DNA of 64,000 bases from Cohnella rhizoplanae. Lineage in GTDB: Bacteria; Bacillota; Bacilli; Paenibacillales; Paenibacillaceae. The translations under genes were made by a program, and so were the position numbers. The notes under the pieces are model-generated. The model had not been told where the DNA came from. It did no database searches and worked only from the letters and a program-made list of their open reading frames with translations. The stretch spans positions 124,001 to 188,000 of the forward strand of contig NZ_CAOJCN010000006.1 of the NCBI RefSeq assembly GCF_948329515.1. The letters run 5' to 3'. How positions within the stretch are numbered: the first letter of the stretch is position 1; every line of letters begins with the position of its first letter. This document shows, in pieces, positions 16,934 to 24,886 of the stretch.

Positions 16934-18706
16934 ATGTCCGAAGTCCAATCGCCCGCCCTTAGACAGGATTATCCGAGGCCGCAATTCGTCCGGGACAGCT
17001 GGGTCAATCTGAACGGAGAATGGGATTTCGAGTTCGACGACGCGGACGTCGGTCTCGAGCAGAAGTGGCAGAACGACGCGCGCGAATGGAGCCGGCGCAT
17101 CCAGGTGCCGTTCGCTTTCCAGAGCAAGCTGAGCGGCATCGGCGATCCGGGTTTCCACGATATCGTCTGGTACCGTCGCACGCTCTCCCTGCCGGAGGGC
17201 TTCAAGGATAAGCGCGTCGTGCTGCACTTCGGGGCCGTCGACTATGAAGCCTCCGTATGGGTCAACGGCACGCTCGTCGCGACGCACGAGGGCGGCCATA
17301 CGCCGTTTCATGCCGACATTACGCACGCGCTCCTGCCCGCCGGGCAGGACGATACGCTCGTCGTCCGCGCGGTCGACTATAGCAAGGACGTGACGCTGCC
17401 GCGGGGCAAGCAGTACTGGCAGGCCGATTCCGCGAGCATCTTTTACACCCGCACGACGGGGATCTGGCAGACGGTATGGGCGGAGGCGGTATCGTCCGCG
17501 CATCTGGCCGCGGTCCGCTGGACGCCGGATATCGACCGCAACGCGATCGGGCTGGGGCTGACGCTGGCGGGATGGACCGGCCAGGCGAACCTGAAGGTCA
17601 AGGTGGACATCTCGTTCGACGGCGAGCCGGTCTCGTGCGACTTCTACACCCTCCGGTCCGCGAACGAGGCGCGCACGATCCATCTGCAGGAGCTTAACGA
17701 TCACGGAGAGGGACGCTGGTGGACGCCGGAGAAGCCGAACCTGTACGACGTCGCGCTCACCCTATACGACGGAGAGACGGCGATCGACGAAGTTTCCAGT
17801 TATTTCGGCATGCGCAAGGTATCGATCGAAGCGGGCAGGTTCAATCTGAACAACCGGCCGTATTTTCAAAAGCTCGTGCTCGACCAGGGGTACTTCCCCG
17901 ACGGCAATCTGACGCCGCCGAGCGACGAAGCCGTCCGCAAGGACGTCGAGCTGACCAAGGCGATGGGCTTCAACGGCGCGCGCAAGCATCAGAAGCTGGA
18001 GGATCCGCGCTATCTGTATTGGTGCGACCGGCTCGGGCTCCTCGTCTGGAGCGAGGCGGCCAACGCGTACCAGTACTCGGAGACGTACGTGCGCCGGTTC
18101 ACGAGCGAATGGCAGGCGTCCGTCGAGCGCGACTACAACCATCCCTGCATCGTAGTCTGGGTGCCGATCAACGAGAGCTGGGGCGTGCCCAACATCCAGA
18201 TCGACAAGCAGCAGCAGCAGCACGCGCTGACGATGTACCACTTGACCAAGTCGCTCGACGCGACGCGCCCGGTCGTGTCCAACGACGGGTGGGAAATGGT
18301 GAAGACGGATCTGTTCAACATCCATGACTACGAGTATCGGCGCGAGGTGCTCGAGGCGCGTTATGCCGAGGCCGGCCGGGCGACGGGCGTCATGCCGGCA
18401 GGCCGCAGGCTGTCCGTCGAAGGCTACCCGTACGAGGGACAGCCGATTCTCGTGACGGAGTTCGGCGGCATTGCCTACAAGAAGAGCGACTGGGAGGGCT
18501 GGGGCTACTCCGGCGCGGATAACGACGAGGACTTCGCTGCGCGGCTGCGCGCGGTCATTCAACCGCTGCTTGGCTCGGGCGTCGTGCAGGGCTACTGCTA
18601 CACGCAGCTGACCGACGTCGAGCAGGAGATCAACGGTCTGCTCACGTACGACCGCGTGCCCAAGCTGCCGGTCGAGGCGATCCGGGAGATCAACGAGGGA
18701 AAATAA
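16934..18706 (+). CDS. GH2 family glycosidase (beta-galactosidase/glucuronidase-like)
   Basis: A 590-residue glycoside hydrolase family 2 protein: jelly-roll sugar-binding domain (about 20-180), immunoglobulin-like domain (about 185-290) and TIM barrel. The acid/base Glu414 is in PINESWG and the nucleophile Glu509 in VTEFGG. No signal peptide, so cytoplasmic. The start ATG 16934 is chosen because GAGGAGGAA ends 7 bases before it; the frame opens at a TTG at 16916 inside the operator. It is much shorter than LacZ (about 1020). Substrate could be a beta-galactoside, glucuronide or mannoside; not determinable here. Controlled with the divergent regulator. Confidence 0.9.
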   Translation: MSEVQSPALRQDYPRPQFVRDSWVNLNGEWDFEFDDADVGLEQKWQNDAREWSRRIQVPFAFQSKLSGIGDPGFHDIVWYRRTLSLPEGFKDKRVVLHFGAVDYEASVWVNGTLVATHEGGHTPFHADITHALLPAGQDDTLVVRAVDYSKDVTLPRGKQYWQADSASIFYTRTTGIWQTVWAEAVSSAHLAAVRWTPDIDRNAIGLGLTLAGWTGQANLKVKVDISFDGEPVSCDFYTLRSANEARTIHLQELNDHGEGRWWTPEKPNLYDVALTLYDGETAIDEVSSYFGMRKVSIEAGRFNLNNRPYFQKLVLDQGYFPDGNLTPPSDEAVRKDVELTKAMGFNGARKHQKLEDPRYLYWCDRLGLLVWSEAANAYQYSETYVRRFTSEWQASVERDYNHPCIVVWVPINESWGVPNIQIDKQQQQHALTMYHLTKSLDATRPVVSNDGWEMVKTDLFNIHDYEYRREVLEARYAEAGRATGVMPAGRRLSVEGYPYEGQPILVTEFGGIAYKKSDWEGWGYSGADNDEDFAARLRAVIQPLLGSGVVQGYCYTQLTDVEQEINGLLTYDRVPKLPVEAIREINEGK

Positions 18707-18840
18707 GGGGGGCGCGCTTCGGCTATCGATCGCGAGAAAAAATAGGTTCGATAAATAGACGCCGAAGTAGATGAATGGACAATCCCTCGGGTGCTTGTCT
18801 CCATAGATTGGAGTATCACCGATCAAGGAGGGATTTGTAA

Positions 18841-19305
18841 ATGATCAACAAAAGAAAGCCGGTCGCGAAAGCGGCGCCCAAACGTGCGAAGGCGAGGGTG
18901 CTCCAGCCGCTGCTGCAGGTGTACCCGGGCACCAACTTCTCGGGTCCGGCCAAGCAGTTTCGAGGCAACATCGGCGTGCAGCGTCTGTCCTCGGTCAACC
19001 TGAACGACGACATCGAGAGTCTGCGCTTCTCCTCGCCTACCGGGAGCGGCACCGTGGTGCTGTTCGAGAACAACAATTATAAAGGCGAGTACGTGAAGTT
19101 CAGTACCGGCAGCGTCGATGACTTGGCGGATTTCAACTTCGACAATAAGGCTTCGTCGCTCATCGCCACTACGCTGACGTTGTCGGACGCCGACATCCTG
19201 GAGATCCAGCAGAACGGCCTGCGGCCGAACTTCGGCGAGATTCTGAAGATCGTGCTGCGGGGCAGAATGCGCCGCGCGGCCAAGCGCAGAAGCGCCAAAA
19301 AGTAA
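18841..19305 (+). CDS. Beta/gamma-crystallin-like protein with cationic tails
   Basis: A 154-residue protein not reminiscent of any named bacterial family, but with two Greek-key motifs of the beta/gamma-crystallin fold: VYPGTNFSGPAKQF with NDDIES (residues 55-60), and VLFENNNYKGEYVKF with DNKASS (101-106). The second matches the calcium-binding consensus N/D-N/D-x-x-S/T-S exactly; the first has Glu at the fifth position. The domain is flanked by Lys/Arg-rich arms (residues 4-19 and 139-154) like histone tails. There is no signal peptide. AAGGAGGG precedes the ATG and a strong terminator follows, so it is a single-gene unit. A role in binding DNA, RNA or spore or wall polyanions is inference. 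Confidence 0.72.
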   Translation: MINKRKPVAKAAPKRAKARVLQPLLQVYPGTNFSGPAKQFRGNIGVQRLSSVNLNDDIESLRFSSPTGSGTVVLFENNNYKGEYVKFSTGSVDDLADFNFDNKASSLIATTLTLSDADILEIQQNGLRPNFGEILKIVLRGRMRRAAKRRSAKK

Positions 19306-19317
19306 CGCGATCGATCG

Positions 19318-19343
19318 CCGCGCCCGATTCGGGCGCGGTTTTT
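19318..19343 (+). terminator. Terminator of the crystallin-like gene
   Basis: CCGCGCCC (19318-19325) pairs with GGGCGCGG (19331-19338) across a 5-base loop, followed by TTTTT. Confidence 0.92.
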
Positions 19344-19529
19344 CGCATGCTCGGATTTGCCCCGACGCCGGGCATTAAGGCCGTTAATGATCGCCGTTTT
19401 AGAAGGATTTCGGACAAGCAAGCGCTTTCCCAGGATGAAAAATCACTCATTTTTAAATTTTTCCTATTCGTAGTCTGTATAATAGCGAACAGTGCAGATC
19501 ATTATTGCGTTCATTCCGTTACAAAGGAG

Positions 19530-20528
19530 ATGAAGGCCATTCAACGGCTGACCCGAATCGCGGCCATGGCTCTCGCGCTTTTTCTGGCGCTCGGAGCGGG
19601 CGCGGCGTATGCAGGCACGAATAGCACGAATAACACTCTATACATAGCAGACAGCAAAGTCGAATTAAGCAGAGGCCTATGGACGGTCGGCGGGTGGACA
19701 TACGCGCCGGTCAAGGAGATCGCGGATCTGATGGGCTGGCAGCTCGATTACGACGGAGAATCCGGGCGCACGACGGTTCGCAACCAGCTGGGCGACGTGC
19801 TCGCCTTCAAGGCGGGGTCGTCCGACGTCGCGCTGAACGGACGCACGTTCGATATCGGCGGCACGGTCCGGTTGAAGGACGGCGTCACCTACGCGCCGCT
19901 GCGCGTCGTCGCCGAGTCGATGAACGCCAGCGTCGGCTGGAAGGACCAGGAGAAAGCCGCCGTCCTTCGCCAGGAAGCGCTGTACGCGGTAGCCGCGGGC
20001 GACACGCTCTGGCGCATCGCCGAGGCGCACGATACGACGGCTAGCGCGCTCAAGGTACGCAACGGGCTGACCGGCGAGGCGCTCGCGGTCGGCCAGCTGC
20101 TCAAGGTCGTGGCGCCCGAGTTCATGGACCCGGACGTCTCCGAGCAGAAGGCGACGGCCGCGGCCGCGGAGGCGATCGACCCGGCAGACCTGACCTTGCT
20201 GGCGAAGCTGGTGGAGGCCGAGGCCGGGAGCGAACCGTACGCGGGTAAGCTCGCCGTGGCGAACGTCGTGATGAACCGGATGCACAACGACCGGTATCCC
20301 GACACCGTCAGAGGCGTCATTTACGCGCCAGGCCAGTTTTCTCCGGCAGGCAACGGCAGCCTCGAGCGGGAGACGCCCTCCAAGGACAGCATCCGCGCGG
20401 CGAAGGCCGCCTTGTCCGGCGAGAACAACGTTCCCGGGGCTTTGTCCTTCTTTAATCCGCAGCTCGAGCCTTCCAAGGCCAAGCGGGTCAAAGGGATCAA
20501 GAAGATCGGCCATCACGTGTTCGCCTGA
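19530..20528 (+). CDS. Cell-wall hydrolase with stalk, LysM and SleB-type catalytic domain
   Basis: Secreted protein of about 332 residues. After a signal peptide ending AAYA (about residue 28) come a copper-amine-oxidase-type N-terminal stalk domain (about 33-125), a LysM peptidoglycan-binding motif (YAVAAGDTLWRIAEAH, about 149-192) and a Hydrolase_2/SleB domain (about 210-332) with Glu residues in LVEAEAG. SleB-type enzymes are lytic transglycosylases that open the spore cortex at germination or trim the wall. TATAAT lies at 19478-19483. The AAAGGAG at 19523-19529 touches ATG 19530; a start at ATT 19539 would give normal spacing, so the exact N-terminus is uncertain. Confidence 0.87.
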   Translation: MKAIQRLTRIAAMALALFLALGAGAAYAGTNSTNNTLYIADSKVELSRGLWTVGGWTYAPVKEIADLMGWQLDYDGESGRTTVRNQLGDVLAFKAGSSDVALNGRTFDIGGTVRLKDGVTYAPLRVVAESMNASVGWKDQEKAAVLRQEALYAVAAGDTLWRIAEAHDTTASALKVRNGLTGEALAVGQLLKVVAPEFMDPDVSEQKATAAAAEAIDPADLTLLAKLVEAEAGSEPYAGKLAVANVVMNRMHNDRYPDTVRGVIYAPGQFSPAGNGSLERETPSKDSIRAAKAALSGENNVPGALSFFNPQLEPSKAKRVKGIKKIGHHVFA

Positions 20529-20567
20529 GCGGAGGATTCCGCCGCAGTGCCATGAGATTTACAGCAG

Positions 20568-20597
20568 GGAGCGGGGCAGAGGCCTCGCTCCTTTGTC
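20568..20597 (+). terminator. Possible terminator after the cell-wall hydrolase
   Basis: GGAGCG-G-GG (20568-20576) pairs with CC-T-CGCTCC (20583-20591), then CTTTGTCTT. The T-run is interrupted, so strength is uncertain. Confidence 0.5.
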
Positions 20598-20663
20598 TTA
20601 TCGGGCGCAAGCGTGAGAGATTGGGTAAACTGATTGTAGATTCTACGGAAAGAGGCGAATGTC

Positions 20664-21563
20664 ATGGAGAAGAGAGCTTACGGCAAGACCGGCATGCAGG
20701 TGAGCGTGCTCGGATTCGGGGGCGCGGAGATCGGCTTCGGAGACGCCGCCCAGCGAGACGTAGACAGGCTGCTTAGCAGCGCGCTGGACGCCGGGCTAAA
20801 TCTCATCGATACGGCGGAATGCTATAAAAACAGCGAGGAGCTCATCGGGCGAGCGGTCGCGGGCCGGCGCAGCGACTATTTCCTATTCACCAAGTGCGGA
20901 CATGCGGCGGGCCTCGATCTGCCCGACTGGGATCCGCGCATGCTGGCGCAGAGCATCGACCGGAGCCTGGAGCGGCTGAAGACGGACTACGTCGATGTCA
21001 TCCATCTTCATAGCTGCAGCGAGGAGGTGCTGAGACAGGGCGACGTCATCGACGTGCTGAAGCGCGCCAAGGAACAGGGCAAGACCCGGTTCATCGGCTA
21101 TAGCGGCGATCATACGAATGCCTTGTACGCCGTCCGCACGGGCGCCTTCGATTCCCTCATGACGTCTCTGAACATCGCGGATCAGGAGGCGGCGGACCTT
21201 GCCTTGCGCGAAGCGGCCGAGCGCGGCATGGGGGTCGTCATCAAGCGGCCCGTGGCCAACGTGGCCTGGCGGCATGCCGAAGCGCCGGATTCCAAGGCTT
21301 ACGAGTACCCGTACTGGCAGCGGCTACAGAAGCTGAAGTACGATTTCCTGAAGGGCGACTTGCAGGAGTCTGTCGGCAAGGCGCTGCGTTTCACGCTGTC
21401 GACGCCGGGCGTGCACTCCGCGATCGTGGGCACCGCCAATCCGGACCGCTGGGCGTCCAATGCCGGGCTGTTGACTGCGGGCGCGCTGCCGGCGGCGGAG
21501 TACGAGGCGATCCGCGAGCGTTGGCGGTCGGTCGCGGAGGAAGATTGGATCGGATTAGAATAA
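20664..21563 (+). CDS. Aldo/keto reductase
   Basis: A 299-residue NAD(P)H-dependent oxidoreductase of the aldo/keto reductase superfamily. The catalytic tetrad is visible: Asp49 (LIDTAE), Tyr54 (CYKNSEE), Lys77 (FTKCGH) and His116 (VIHLHSC). The C-terminal cofactor-binding segment HSAIVGTANPDRW is present. Reduces an aldehyde or ketone in the cytoplasm; substrate unknown. Single gene, ATG after AAAGAGGCG. A weak 7-bp hairpin (ACCCCGA 21579-21585 with TCGGGGT 21606-21612) follows. Confidence 0.9.
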   Translation: MEKRAYGKTGMQVSVLGFGGAEIGFGDAAQRDVDRLLSSALDAGLNLIDTAECYKNSEELIGRAVAGRRSDYFLFTKCGHAAGLDLPDWDPRMLAQSIDRSLERLKTDYVDVIHLHSCSEEVLRQGDVIDVLKRAKEQGKTRFIGYSGDHTNALYAVRTGAFDSLMTSLNIADQEAADLALREAAERGMGVVIKRPVANVAWRHAEAPDSKAYEYPYWQRLQKLKYDFLKGDLQESVGKALRFTLSTPGVHSAIVGTANPDRWASNAGLLTAGALPAAEYEAIRERWRSVAEEDWIGLE

Positions 21564-21686
21564 ATAGCGGTGAAGCACACCCCGACGGTCGTCCATGACG
21601 GCTGATCGGGGTATTTGCTTTGTCCGGGCAGAGGTGGGGACGGATTGAGCCGGGGAATGCTTTTACTTTTACGGCGGGGCGCGCCG

Positions 21687-22472
21687 TTACTGCCCCTTTT
21701 TGGCCTTTCCGCACCTCAAGCAATATCGCCTGCCGTATCCGCGCCCATAACGCACGATCCTGCGTATCGCCGTCCGGTCGTCCAGCTTGGCGAACGGACA
21801 CGGGTCCGGCCTGGTGTTCACTTCCAGGATCCAGGGCTTCAATCCGCGGTCGACGGCGATGTCGATGCCGAGCTCGTTCATGGCCGGATACGCCCGCCCG
21901 AACCGCTCGGCTGCCAGCAGCGCCAGCCCGCGCATGCCGCCGATCAGCCGCGCGGCTCTCGCGCGTCCGGCGATGGGACGGAGCAATCGGGCGGCCTCGT
22001 AGATCGTGCCGCCTTGACTGCCGTTGGATACGATCTTGCCAGGGTGGGCGACACGGCCTGCGATGCCCGTATTGACCCAGCGTCCGGCCGCGTTTTTCTG
22101 GGTCATGACCCGAAAATCGAATGGGCGGCCCTCGTGCCGAAGGACATGAACGCCTTGTTGGATGAGATAGCGTCTCGCGCCTATTTGGCGCCGCATGGAC
22201 CGGTATAGGCCGACATGCGTACGAAACCGCCGCCGCTCCGTCCCCAATTGATAACGATAGTAGCCTTTTCCGCGATCGACGCGCATAATGCCGATGCCCT
22301 GAGAGCCGGTGTCGGGTTTCGCGTAGACCATCCCGCTCTTCCCCAGCATCCTCCGCAGCCGGTCCCAAGACAATGGAACGGTGCGCGGCACATGCCTGCC
22401 CAGCCTTCCGCCGCGCAGCAGCCCGGTTTTGACCAGCTTGCTGGAAACGGTCTGTTTCTTGCTCTTTTTCAT
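21687..22472 (-). CDS. YheC/YheD-family ATP-grasp protein
   Basis: A 261-residue ATP-grasp fold protein of the YheC/YheD group, known from endospore coats in Bacillus. It is near the low end of family length, holding mainly the ATP-grasp core: MVYAKPDTGSQGIGI, RPFDFRVMTQK, GSQGGTIYEA (glycine-rich loop) and the metal-binding end DIAVDRGLKPWILEVNTRPDP. Both termini are strongly basic. The family's substrate is unknown; an ATP-grasp enzyme normally makes an amide or ester bond through an acyl phosphate. It is divergent from the diaminopropionate cluster by 184 bases, so a shared pathway is possible but unproven. Confidence 0.82.
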   Translation of the reverse strand: MKKSKKQTVSSKLVKTGLLRGGRLGRHVPRTVPLSWDRLRRMLGKSGMVYAKPDTGSQGIGIMRVDRGKGYYRYQLGTERRRFRTHVGLYRSMRRQIGARRYLIQQGVHVLRHEGRPFDFRVMTQKNAAGRWVNTGIAGRVAHPGKIVSNGSQGGTIYEAARLLRPIAGRARAARLIGGMRGLALLAAERFGRAYPAMNELGIDIAVDRGLKPWILEVNTRPDPCPFAKLDDRTAIRRIVRYGRGYGRRYCLRCGKAKKGQ

Positions 22473-22656
22473 GGCGCGCGCCTCCCCGGAATTAGCCTTT
22501 ACCTATCATACGAACATGAGGGATTGTTTGCGATTGTCCGCGCTGACGATCGAGCTCCTGCAATCGACCATTCTCCGAACGTCGGGCCGCCCCGCGACAT
22601 ATGGTGATAACATCCCGAATTAGGCCTCGACCTGCAACGGGCAAGGAGTGGATCGG

Positions 22657-23868
22657 ATGTCCGAGCCTGCGGGCCGAGAGGCCCTCGCCGAGCGGACGGC
22701 GCAGCATTTCCCTTGGTACCGCCAGCTTCAGGCACGGGAGGGGGGAGCGCCCCGTTCATTGCCGCTGATCACGGCTCCCGTGCTGGAGGCCTATTATTAT
22801 ACGGAAGACAATCCGCTCGCGCGCGGCGGGGATTTGTACCGTTACCGGACCTCAGGCACGAGCTCGGGTCTGCGCAAGACGATCTACTACTCCGAGCGGG
22901 ACGAAGCGGATTACTTGCGCATCAAGCTGGATGTTTTCCGACAAATTCTGGGGAACGCAGGTTATCGGACCGCGGCCTCGGACATGGGGACGGGGCATGC
23001 CGAAGCGACGGCCGCGAGCGTATTTCGCAGCCTCGGGATGGAGGTCCATACGCTGTCGTTCAGGGAACCGATCGGGCGTCATATCGAGGAGTTGAAGCGC
23101 ATTCGGCCCGAGGTGCTCTATACGATGCCTTCGATTCTGGACCGCATCCTGCTCGCCGCTGACGATCCGCTCGCGTTCGGCGTACGACGGGTCATCCTGG
23201 TCGGAGAGATCGCCGCGCCCGGCTGGATCCGGCATGCGGCGGAGAAGCTGGGCATCGGACCGGACGCGGTCGCCGACACGTACGGCTCGATCGAGATCGG
23301 CACGATCGCGTATTACGACCGTCGGCACGGCCGCTACGTGCTGACGGAAGGACTCGAAGCCGAAGGCGTCGGCGCCGAAGCGCTCGGCGAGGGATACGAG
23401 CCGCTGCCGGCGGGCGAGCAGGTGCTCGTGCTGACGTCGTATGTGAGGGAGGCGTTTCCGGCGCTGCGCTACGTCACCTACGACGTCGTCCGCGACCTGC
23501 GTCCCATCGTCGTGGACGGCGAGCGGCGGCAGAGCTTCCGCAGCATCGTGAAGCGCATCGGCCCCGACTTGAAGCACGGGGAGAAAATCAGCATCTACGA
23601 CATCGAGGACGCCGTCTACCGGCACATCAGGGATGCGAGCGTGCGCGTTAACGTGGCGGGCAACGCGCTGCGCGTCCATCTGCACGGCGCGAACGCGGAC
23701 CAAGCGCTGCTCGGCCGGGTGCGCGAGGAACTGCAGGACCGCATTCCCGAGATCGGCGCCATGATCCGCGGCGGCATGCTGGCCGGTATCGAGGTCGTCG
23801 CCGAACCCGGCTACGACGACGAGCGGAGCCGCGGCTCCGTCAAGAATAAAAAAATATTTTATACGTAA
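22657..23868 (+). CDS. Adenylate-forming enzyme, PaaK/CoF-synthetase type
   Basis: A 403-residue AMP-forming ligase of the short phenylacetate-CoA ligase/coenzyme-F-synthetase group. The phosphate-binding motif TSGTSSG is at 65-71, the A5 motif ADTYGSIEIG near 209-218, the ribose-binding Asp in YVTYDVVRD, and a short C-terminal domain with IYDIEDAVY. It activates a carboxylic acid as acyl-AMP and passes it to CoA or an amine. ATG 22657 has AAGGAG (22643-22648) at good spacing, so it is preferred to GTG 22648. It heads an operon with sbnA and sbnB, so its substrate or acceptor is probably diaminopropionate-linked (inference). No carrier protein or NRPS is present. Confidence 0.85.
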   Translation: MSEPAGREALAERTAQHFPWYRQLQAREGGAPRSLPLITAPVLEAYYYTEDNPLARGGDLYRYRTSGTSSGLRKTIYYSERDEADYLRIKLDVFRQILGNAGYRTAASDMGTGHAEATAASVFRSLGMEVHTLSFREPIGRHIEELKRIRPEVLYTMPSILDRILLAADDPLAFGVRRVILVGEIAAPGWIRHAAEKLGIGPDAVADTYGSIEIGTIAYYDRRHGRYVLTEGLEAEGVGAEALGEGYEPLPAGEQVLVLTSYVREAFPALRYVTYDVVRDLRPIVVDGERRQSFRSIVKRIGPDLKHGEKISIYDIEDAVYRHIRDASVRVNVAGNALRVHLHGANADQALLGRVREELQDRIPEIGAMIRGGMLAGIEVVAEPGYDDERSRGSVKNKKIFYT

Positions 23869-23881
23869 AGGTCGGATTCGC

Positions 23882-24886
23882 ATGAGGCTCGAAGGAGGCA
23901 TCGCAGACGCGATCGGCCGCACGCCCCTCGTCAGGCTGGGGAGGCTGTACCGCGACGCGCCGTTCGAGGTGCACGGCAAGCTGGAATGGATGAATCCGGG
24001 AGGCAGCGCCAAAGACCGCCCGGCCCTGTACATGCTGCGGGAAGCGATCAGGCGCGGCGAGGTGGGCGAAGGCAGCGTGATCGTCGAGTCGAGCTCGGGC
24101 AATCTGGGCATCAGCATCGCGCAGCTGTGCGCCTATATGGGGCTGCGCTTCGTCTGCGTAGTCGATCCTAGGACGACGCAGCGCCATCTCCAGATCATCC
24201 GCAGCTTCGGCGGCGATATTGAGCTCGTGGCGACGCCGGACGCGGAGACGGGGGAGTACCTGCCTGCGCGAATCCGGCGGGTACGCGAGCTGGTGCGGGA
24301 GATACCGGGAGCGTACTGGACCAACCAATACGGCAACCCGGACAATGCGCTGGCCCATGCGGAGACGACGATGCGCGAGATCGGGGAGCGGCTCGGGGCC
24401 GTCGATTATCTGTTCTGCGGCGTCAGCTCGTGCGGCACGATCCGCGGCTGCAGGGATTACGTCCGGGATCGGGGTTGGACGACGAAGATCGTGGCGGTGG
24501 ATGCGGAGGGCAGCGCGCTGTTCGGCGGGTCCCAGGGACGGCGGAGATTCCCCGGATTGGGCGCCGCGCAGGTGCCTGACCTGCACGAGCTGGCGCTCGC
24601 GGACTTCGCCCTGCGCGTATCGGATGCCGATTGCGTGCGGGGCTGCCGCGATCTCGTGCGGTACGAGGCGATTCTCGCAGGCGCGTCCTCCGGCGGCGTG
24701 GTCGCGGCGATCCGGCGGATGAGCGGAGATATACCCGCCGGATCGGTGTGCGCCGCGATCCTGCCGGACCGGGGCGAGCGGTATATGGATACCGTATACG
24801 ACGACGAATGGGTACGGCGGGAACTGGGCGCGGAAGCAGGACCGTCGGCGACCGGCGCGGAGGAAAACGGAGGGGGCGGCCCATGA
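23882..24886 (+). CDS. sbnA: 2,3-diaminopropionate biosynthesis protein SbnA
   Basis: A 334-residue PLP-dependent enzyme of the cysteine synthase fold. The PLP lysine is Lys44 in GGSAKDRPA and the phosphate loop is SSGNLG; GVSSCGTIRGC and DRGERYMDT are typical of SbnA. In staphyloferrin B biosynthesis SbnA joins O-phospho-L-serine and L-glutamate to N-(1-amino-1-carboxy-2-ethyl)-glutamate. It starts 13 bases after the adenylase gene and its stop overlaps the sbnB start (ATGA). Ordinary cysteine synthase is less likely given the neighbour. Confidence 0.9.
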   Translation: MRLEGGIADAIGRTPLVRLGRLYRDAPFEVHGKLEWMNPGGSAKDRPALYMLREAIRRGEVGEGSVIVESSSGNLGISIAQLCAYMGLRFVCVVDPRTTQRHLQIIRSFGGDIELVATPDAETGEYLPARIRRVRELVREIPGAYWTNQYGNPDNALAHAETTMREIGERLGAVDYLFCGVSSCGTIRGCRDYVRDRGWTTKIVAVDAEGSALFGGSQGRRRFPGLGAAQVPDLHELALADFALRVSDADCVRGCRDLVRYEAILAGASSGGVVAAIRRMSGDIPAGSVCAAILPDRGERYMDTVYDDEWVRRELGAEAGPSATGAEENGGGGP

